DNA from: Hirundichthys speculiger
Lineage: Eukaryota; Chordata; Actinopteri; Beloniformes; Exocoetidae
Assembly (NCBI GenBank): GCA_018398805.1
Contig: JAGFBZ010000684.1
Coordinates: 372,001-436,000, forward strand
Length of the DNA stretch: 64,000 nt
Direction: 5' to 3'
Shown here piece by piece: positions 56,643 to 64,000 of the stretch. The notes beneath the pieces were generated by a model that did no database searches, was not told the DNA's origin, and saw only the letters and a list, made by a program, of their open reading frames with translations. A program made the translations under genes and the position numbers. Within the stretch, counting starts at the first letter, position 1; every line of letters begins with the position of its first letter.

Positions 56643-57988
56643 TTTAAAAATAACTTTATGTAATAAGTGCCTTTTGTTTTTTCAGCATCAGCTGTTGATA
56701 CCGGCTTAGTAAATCGCTGAAGAACAAGTTTTTCCAATGTTGGAAATGCATGGGAAGGGAATATATGAAAGCTTTTGCTACTGTGTATATAAAATGTATG
56801 TGTATAAAAATGTATATAAAAAAAAAATCCTAAAGGCCTGCTTGCTGTGAAAAAGGGGTGGGTAAAAAAAAAAAGAAAGTGCCCCCGAGCAGAACTGTCC
56901 TGGCTATGTGCTGAAATTATTCATACCCTGACAGTGAAATGACTACCAGCTGGTAAGTAAGAAAATGTGGAGGAAAAATAACACTTCATTTTATGACAGC
57001 TGATTTTAATGACATCCCTCCCACCACCACCTCCAACCCCTCGCCCCCTCCATGAATTACTTAAAATCATATTAAGCTACAGTATTGCATTAAACTTTAA
57101 ACTTCCACTTCTGCCACATTTTTTTTTCCCATTATATGCACGAAGCTGAATTTTCCCATTACAGTGAGTTAGTCACAGCCACTTTAAGTTAGCACCGCCG
57201 CCATGCACAGTCGAGTTCATCAGGATGTATTATGTAAGACCGGCTGTGGCGTGGCACGCAAAGAAAAATGTAAACTCATGCTATTAGCCCCGCGTGTTTA
57301 AAAATGGAAGACTCCCTTGCCGGGGTGGTCACAGGGCTTGAACCGTTCAGACGGGCCAAGAGTGCTGATGTATCCTATTTACCTTGTGGTAATGGATTTG
57401 TTTGTGGCCAAAACCCCCCCACCTGTCTTAAAGGAACATTGGGGGCTTAACTCCACTCACTTTCTGCTGCCCTGGCCATTTATTTTGATTAAGGAATGAA
57501 GTCCTCTACAGGGCCATACCCGGAATAATTGACACCGTGTCCTCTGAGGTTGCAAGAAAATATACTCTTAGTACTTATCTCCCCTGTGAAACTGTAGTGT
57601 ATTAAAACATTGCAGCTGAGCACTTAGCTGAAGTTATCTTATTGCTTTGGCTTGCAACAGAAACCTGCTGGGGAAATCTTAAAATGATATTTCTTCTTCT
57701 TTTCTACAGGCTTGACACAGTTACTGATGCGCAGCGTGGCTTCAGCTGAACTATAGATTGTACTTTTTTTTTTTTCTTCTCAGTCTAAAATGTCAATGTG
57801 GGTGAAGTTGAGGCTACATGAGAAATCACATGAGGAAACACAGATCACCATAAAAAAAGTCAATTTTATGACGAAAAATTCTCAAGTAAATACATATCAG
57901 TCTAAGAAATGTTTTTTTTTTTTTTTTTTTTTATTTTAATGCCTCTGGCAATATGACAAGGATCCACTAATTAATTTGCTCATTTATG
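56643..57988. other. Unique DNA, no gene recognised
   Basis: A T21 tract is at 57912-57932 and C-rich CCACCACCTCC wording near 57020. The rest is unrecognised, with no domain in any frame. Confidence 0.5.
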
Positions 57989-57990
57989 TA

Positions 57991-58356
57991 CAGTCATGGA
58001 AAAAATTATTAGACCACCCTTGTTTTCTTCAGTTTCTTGTTCATTTTAATGCCTGGTACAACTAAAGGTACATTTGTTTGGACAAACATAACGATAACCA
58101 CAAAGATTGCTCATAAGAGTTTTATTTAAGAGCTGATATCTTACCATTTTCCATGGTTTTCTTGATTATAACCTAAATCACTTAAGTTTTTACATCAATA
58201 GCTATGGCGTTGTACTGCCAAAAACACTGCTTTTATGCATTCAGTGTTTTCTTTTCTGTCTGTTTTAGTCACATGATGACGTTTAGTGGTACCAGGTATT
58301 AAAATGAACAAGAAAGTGAAGAAAAAATGGTGGTCTAATAATTTTTTCCATGACTG
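57991..58356. mobile_element. 366-bp Tc1-type miniature element
   Basis: Left CAGTCATGGAAAAAATTATT then AGACCACCCTTGTTTTCTTC; the right end is its inverse (ATGGTGGTCTAATAATTTTT then TCCATGACTG). Longer sub-terminal inverse words (TTCTTGTTCATTTTAATGCC and ATTAAAATGAACAAGAA) extend the pairing. TA flanks both sides (57989-57990, 58357-58358). No coding frame. Well preserved. Confidence 0.95.
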
Positions 58357-58358
58357 TA

Positions 58359-59811
58359 TATTGTCTGAAAAAACCTCGCAGACTAAAAACTATAGGTTTG
58401 ACATAATTAAATGACCAACCCCTCCGCTGTCTCTGCATTCAGTCGTTCGTTTCTGGAAGTGCCCCGATGCGTGTCCACTCCCACATGAAGCCAACTACGA
58501 ATCAGTCGTGTGGGCAGCGAGGGGAGCGGAAGCAGATGGCTGGCCTACAGAGGTTCTGATCGCAGGGATGTTGGCAAGATGCTGAGCTGGAGAAATTAAC
58601 CTTCAGAGGTTTTATACACTGCGGCAACTGTTGGCTCCCGCCGCAATGTTCTCTGGCCCTCCTCCACCATCTCTGTTGTTCCTCCAATCAACCTTTTTAG
58701 CCGGAGTTGTCTCCGCCTTGCCCGTCACTAGTTTCATGGTTTATCTCTCCATATCTTGTTTTTCAGTCGAGGAAAACCGCAACGTGAGAACATTTTCACT
58801 GAACCTAGTGAAACACTGGTGCTACGATTACGCCCGCTTTTAACAGCCTGTTGTGTTTGGATTCCCCTCCTTCCGTTCCCGTCGCAGTGGATACTAAAGG
58901 TCAAACCCGCCTTCTGCCTCTGAAGCAGCTCTAATGTGATGAACACACAAAGCCGGAATAGCACTGGCAGCGGTGTTGGCTTTTATCTCAGTTTGTCATC
59001 GCTGAATGGGAGTCCGCTTGATTGAGGATCCCCATTTGGATCATCGTCCTAAATCTGCTGCAGGGTATGGTGCCTGTCTTGCTAATGCGCCGAAACAGTC
59101 TTCACCTCTCTGCTGGTGAAAAGGCCTCTGGGTTGTGCTGTCCACACACCCATAGCTGTCCATTTCATTTGCAGCCCACGGACGCTCCACTTGTTCTGCA
59201 CTGTGCCTTTAGTTCAGTCAGGCCAGGAGTCCAGAAGACACAGAGTCTGTCTAATTAGATTCTCAGCTCTCAAGTGTAATATTAGCTATGCCGGCAGCCA
59301 GCTGTGGAACCCTGTGTATGAGAGCTACAGTGTGGATTTAAGAAGTTTATAAAATCACTTAACCCTCGACATTGTAAACCCTAAACCGACTGATCATGAA
59401 TTTTGCTTTCATTCATCCATTAGAAAAGACCCCCTTATTTACTCTGAGGTAGGAACGTATCATTTTGTGCACCACCAGATTTGACCCCGCGTAACTTTCA
59501 CGAAGGTCTCAGACTTGAATCAGCTTGCTGGAGCTAAAGCTGTTTGAGTCTTTGATGGAAAAAGGCTAGCTGATGCACATTTTAAAGGTTTTTAAATTCG
59601 ACTCCACAAGTCCTGCTTCAACAGTGCAATGCAAGACTTCAGGAGGCTCCACTTTCATTATGGAGATATACTGGTTCTAACGGCTGTTAACTGTTTTAAC
59701 GGCTGTTAACGGCTGTTACCTAAGTTAGCACTCGGACCACGGGACCTGGCATGAAAAGGAGCGCTGGACGCTAGCAGCTCCCCTAGTACACCAGAAGAAC
59801 TGGTGTACTGA
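58359..59811. other. Unique DNA, no gene recognised
   Basis: Short GGCTGTTAAC repeats at about 59680-59715 are the only internal repetition. Frames below 80 codons overlap on both strands. Confidence 0.5.
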
Positions 59812-59872
59812 AACTTGAATTTCCCCCTTGGGGGATTAATAAAGTATTTTTGAATTTTTTTTTTTTTTTTTT
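59812..59872 (+). repeat. LINE-type 3' tail with poly-T
   Basis: The wording CTTGAATTTCCCCCTTGGGG, then GATTAATAAAGTATTTTTGAA, followed by T18, matches the 3' terminus of the retroposon inserted at 11971-12309. The body upstream is not recognisable, so this is a strongly 5'-truncated copy. Confidence 0.65.
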
Positions 59873-62225
59873 AATTTAAACGCTCTAAACTAAGAGGAAA
59901 GCTCCTATTCACAGATTTTCAAATGCAAGATTTTGCCATGGTCTTTAAAAAGTTTGCAGAAAGACTTCGGACACTTTCTCATTGTTATTTTGAAACTAAG
60001 TAATGGAAACTAATGTGAAATGTTAAAGAAAACCTTTGAACTGGCTCGTCTTTTACTATTTTCTGCTGCTGTTCCTGCACCAGATATTGTGATTTGCGTT
60101 CATTGTAAGTTGCAGGTGATAACGGCGCTGCTCTGTTATTTTCACTGTGATATTTCTGTTCAGATTTTTTTATTTGTGTGTGTGTGTGTGTGTGTGTGGG
60201 AAGTTATCTGAAAAAATGGTTGAAAAGATCAAACGGATGAACTGAGCTCTCTCCTGCTGGTCACTGAAACGCTAACATGAAATGTTTTAAACTGGGTAAT
60301 ACCGAATATTCCTGCACCGAACGGAAACGTTACCTGTTTAAAAAAAAAAGAAAAAGAGGCAATGTTATGAAGCGACATGAGGTATTGTAAAATTCTAAGA
60401 AATTTACATGTATTTATTTCATCAAAGGCGAAATAAAAAAAGATTTGACATTATAGTATAAATAATTACAGTCTTTGAAATTCTTGTTAAAATTTAATTA
60501 TGTTCTTTTGAATTTATCTCTGCCTTCTCTGTGTTATCAGGACCATCTGGCTTCACTGGACTCTGTATTTCATACTGCAGTTCAGTCCGTTAATGACACT
60601 GATGAATGTTTAAATGTGAAAGAGACTGATAAAAATCTGTTTATTTAAACAAAGCTTTTCTTTTTATTTGTTGTTCCATCCTAACTTTCACCTGCACTTC
60701 CATCTAATTAAGAGAAGTTTTAAGAGTTGGTGCATGGCGATGCTCATAGGAGAATAATGCCTTATAGCTGAAAATTAGCTGTGAAAATAACTGAAAAAGG
60801 ATGAGTGGATAGGTTTCTTCAGAAAAAAATGTAAATATTAGAATTTAAAAAAAAAAGACTCATTCTTAAATTCCTTTCAGCACAGTTGATGACAAAGCCG
60901 CCTGGCTCCCTCACCTCCTTTTCGAACGAGTTTCAACAAATTTCGTGAGTTGAAAATAAAGCATTAGGGGACCGAGGCAAGCTGTCGTTGTTAGGAGGAG
61001 GAGGAGGAGGAGGGGGGGTGGGGGGGGTGCGGGGTGCAGATAAATGAGAAATGACTTGTGCACAGTGTTGTGACTGGCTGCTTGGTTTCATAATTCTGCA
61101 AAAAACTGCTGAGAGACGAAGACGGAGCATCTGCTCGATACATCTGAAGTGCAGTCTCCGGTGAAAAATAAAATGTGATGACAGTAGAAGTTTCTCATTT
61201 GTTGTGTTCTTATCTGGTGAGAGGCAGACATCTGCGTGGCCCGACTGCTAAAGACATTCAGGACTTCATTTTAGCTAATTTCCATCAAATTGCGAGAAAC
61301 AAGAGACAAGGTGAAGCAATAATTGTCGGCGCCGCGGAGTAATCTGCCAGCGTTCTCCTACATGTCACATGCAATCCTGCTCCCATGTTAATGCGATATT
61401 GCGGCACAGAGTGCAGCCTGTCCTTTTTTCCCTCTGAAGTCTCGGCCGTATCTTGATCTGGGGAGTGATCCTGTAAACGTTTGTGGGGGCGGCTCGGATA
61501 AATAGATTTACAGTAACACGATGCCTTGTCGGCGCTTAATAGCACAGCGAGAAACATCAGACATCAGTGTAAAACAGCGCACTGTAATAGCATTGTATTC
61601 AGTATTCGAGTTATGATCCATGTTCAGTTTGAGAAGTGATTTACAAAGGAAAAGCGGAGGAAAGAACGTGCCACTCTGAGAGCAGTCATTGCTACACATC
61701 GTCTCTTGTAGCTCTTGCAGGGTGTCACTACTTCTGACACATAATCTCTACAACATGATTTTCTAACTGAGGCGAGTTGTTTCTTATTACATTCAACATT
61801 TCCATGAGCAGAAATGTTGACTGAAACTTCAGGAGCTCGTTACTCATCGTAACATCCAGTAGAATTCTGGACTCGTGTTCTTCAAGCCTTCTGCCACATC
61901 TGATGGCATCTGTCGTCTTTCGGTTATCATGTTGCAGTCGTGTCTTCTGAGTGTGCCGACCGCTTCCTGAATTTTAAATAACTTCTGCAGGCAAAGGAGT
62001 TATCTATTCATTTATGTTTAAAGCTGTCAAAGAGTGTGTTTGAAACATCTTGTTTTGCCCTCTTCAGTAAGGAAGTGTTTACTGCGATACACTGCTGTTG
62101 GCTGTAGTTGCATGAAGTCAAGTTGTAATCTCCGACAATCTCTGAGAAATCACTCCTTTTTTAACTTTTTTTTCCCATGGCAAGAACTTTGGTGAGGTTA
62201 CAATCATTTTCACAAAGGACAGTGC
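59873..62225. other. Unique DNA with (GT)n and (GGA)n tracts
   Basis: (GT)n lies at about 60174-60198 and (GGA)n with a following G-rich run at about 60993-61035. The antisense frame through the latter (60933-61130, -) is a Pro-rich artefact. No gene recognised. Confidence 0.5.
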
Positions 62226-62227
62226 TA

Positions 62228-62771
62228 GGGTGAATTTCAATTCCTTCCTTAACCCTCAAGCTCAAACCTCGCCCTTAACCCACAATCATTGGCCCTCAAT
62301 CTTGGCCCTATCTTCTGGGCTGTCTTGTGACTAACATGGGACACCCCTTGAGTGCAGTGACGTCTTCAGACTGTGGGGGGCGGCCTTATGCCAAAGCTAC
62401 GTCCAGTCTCTCAAGAAGACGACGACCATGACGATGACAAAGGAGAAGAGGACGTAGAAGAAGGAGAGGCATTTATATTTTTATTTTCTATTTTATTTAT
62501 ATATTTATTAACTACGAAAATACGTACATTTGTAGCTAGCTTTTTTTCGGCGCCATCCTTTTCAAAGATGTCTCGGCGAAAATACGCAATGCCTTCAGGG
62601 TAGCCCTTTCTCCCAAGGGTGGTGCCAGGAGAATCTCGAACATTTATGGGCGATCCAGCCCTCAAACTTGTCCCTCAACTTGACGTTCTGAGAATCGGGA
62701 CAGCACTTGGACTTTGCGGAAGCACGCATTTTTGAGATTGAGGGTTAAGGGAGGAATTGGAATTCACGCCC
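62228..62771. mobile_element. 544-bp inverted-repeat element, family uncertain
   Basis: Left GGGTGAATTTCAATTCCTTC then CTTAACCCTCAA; right end, reverse complement, GGGCGTGAATTCCAATTCCT then CCCTTAACCCTCAA. TA on both sides (62226-62227 and 62772-62773). The middle includes a frame with an acidic run (QEDDDHDDDKGEEDVEEGE, about 62410-62470) and an ATG at 62568 with eleven codons (MSRRKYAMPSG). No DDE motif is recognisable. The flanking TA allows Tc1/mariner or another TA-targeting group. Confidence 0.75.
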
Positions 62772-62876
62772 TAATTTACAAAACAAGTTCAGCTGCTCAG
62801 AAAAACTAATCAACAGGAAGAAAGAACACACTCGGAAGAATTTGTGAGATGAAACTCAATTTCGAAATTCATAGAG

Positions 62877-64000
62877 CAGGGTGTCAAACTCATTTTCACT
62901 GAGGGCCACATCAGCATCATGGTTGCCCTGGAAGGGCCAGATTGACAGCATGAATGTAACAAAATGCAATGTAAATCAAAATAAATTATTATTTTGTTTA
63001 ATAACTGTTTCTGTATTTATTATGTATTGAAGTTTCAAATATATACCTCATTACTTACGCCAAGGAGGTAATATTTTTGGCAGCATTTATCTGTCTGTCT
63101 GTCTGTTTGTTTGTTTGTCTGTGTTCAAGATAACTCAAAAAGTTATGGATGGATTTTGATGAAATTTTCAGGAGTTGTCAGAAATGTGAAAATGGAAGAA
63201 CTGATTTCCTTTTGGGTGTGATCTGGAAGAAAATTTTGTTTCTCAATATCTCTGTTAATTATTGCCCAAAATTTCACTCAGGGATTGACAATGGGAACCT
63301 CTATCAAATTTCAAAGGCTTATCTGGATCTGATCCAGAAGGCGGATTTTATCGCAATCTGTAAATCGCTATATGGAACTGTTGTGCTTTTCTAGTTATTA
63401 TATTAAACTCAGGATTTGTGGTTATGAACCTACTCTCGCAAAGGTGATGTTTACAGGGGTTATGTTACCATGGTAACGGTCTCGGAGTATCCATCACCTC
63501 AGTTTCAGAAACCGGCCTTACTGAACCCTTTTGCTCGGTGTTAAGTTGCCTCGCTTTGTGAAACAGAAAACTCAGTTTCTATTGGAGCAGCTGGCACATC
63601 TGGAAAGGAAGCATCACAGCTGAAAGGCACATACAGCCACAATGAAGATAGCTTTTACTGCTGCATCATTTTTGGTGGTAGCTTTTGACTGCAACTGCAG
63701 TCTGCTGTGATTCTTTGTTTTACTTGTAGGCTAAATTTAGCATGTTGTCCAAATGCAGATTATACTAAATGACTGACACACCCTCATAACACAAAAGACA
63801 TACCGTTTTTTCACCTTGACGGTACAAACTTGTCTTTCGTTTTCCTGTCGTTCAGGTAACTGCCTTCCTTGTGCATCAATTTTTCTGTTCTTGGACAGGT
63901 TGGGGTTAGTTTGTAGAGGTTTTTTGTTTAGTCCATCAGTTCTGAAAATCGTCTTGATGTCTTGCTTATGGTAAGATACAGTTATCATTGTGGGTAACAA
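62877..64000 (-). mobile_element. BED-finger hAT element, copy 3, runs off the window
   Basis: Starts CAGGGTGTCAAACTCATTTT (the family's right terminus) and continues in the same order as the copy at 45837, with a Family A element inserted at 63054-63394. The coding remnant on the minus strand (about 63900-63740) is out of frame. The other end lies beyond 64000, so neither full length nor target duplication can be checked; the left 8-mer is TCATAGAG. Confidence 0.88.
63054..63394. mobile_element. Family A short-form copy 6, nested in BED-hAT
   Basis: Bounded by TTA on both sides (63051-63053 and 63395-63397); the sister hAT copy at 45837 carries this sequence once. The element starts CTTACGCCAAGGAGGTAATA and ends TGCTTTTCTAG, which fixes the family termini as CTTA...CTAG and the target duplication as TTA/TAA. 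It has two internal deletions relative to the copy at 41607 (near 63230 and near 63375). Confidence 0.92.

Noticed and set aside
62411..62665. Minus-strand Ser-rich frame
   Set aside because: It is the antisense of the acidic GAC/GAAG-rich segment inside an inverted-repeat element.

Overview
The window looks like gene-free chromosomal DNA from a ray-finned (teleost) fish, either intergenic or inside a very long intron. The base composition is AT-rich, with long poly-A/T runs and (TA)n, (GT)n, (GA)n and (GGA)n microsatellites. The repeats I recognise are types common in teleosts: Tc1 relatives whose ends start CAGT or CTCACCGGCC, hAT elements whose ends start CAGTGGTTCT, CAGGGGTGTC or CAGTGTTGGG, restriction-like-endonuclease LINEs, and 'GGGGTCACCACAGC' retroposons. 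I found no convincing host exon, splice-flanked ORF, tRNA, rRNA, operon or CRISPR array. Almost every open frame above 60 codons lies in a mobile element, in a microsatellite, or in AT-rich DNA where it is probably chance.

Layout. 0-10 kb: unique DNA with a Tc1-type miniature element (2.2 kb), one copy of a family with CTCCGCC termini called here 'Family A' (6.3 kb), a PIF/Harbinger-like relic (8.4-9.1 kb) and a 446-bp hAT element (9.8 kb). 10-20 kb: a Family A copy split by a retroposon tail (11.4-12.4 kb), a Tigger/mariner-type element carrying a nested hAT (14.9-15.7 kb), and a LINE copy whose 5' part is inverted against its 3' part (17.6-19.3 kb). 20-30 kb: a BED-finger hAT element containing a second hAT (24.4-25.8 kb), small fold-back elements, a Tc1 3' end, and an 836-bp hAT (28.5-29.3 kb). 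30-36 kb: two decayed Tc1 transposase genes, LINE debris, and a 921-bp hAT inside the second Tc1. 36-47 kb: two tandem Family A copies, one holding an 825-bp mariner/Tc1 deletion derivative, plus further Tigger-type and BED-hAT copies. 47-64 kb: a nearly full-length but broken Tc1 (49.1-50.3 kb), a third Tigger-type copy, a MADF-bearing Harbinger-like relic (54.7 kb), a Family A copy, two miniature inverted-repeat elements (58.0, 62.2 kb), and a BED-hAT copy that carries a Family A insertion and runs off the window end.

The informative content is how elements landed in one another. Six hAT elements have 8-bp target duplications readable in the sequence (five exact, one 7/8), and paralogous copies in the same window supply the empty sites. 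Two unrelated transposons inserted into overlapping target sites in two paralogous copies of the same hAT. Between the elements lie unique stretches, some rich in homeodomain-type and octamer-type words, which could contain conserved non-coding elements; this cannot be shown from one sequence.
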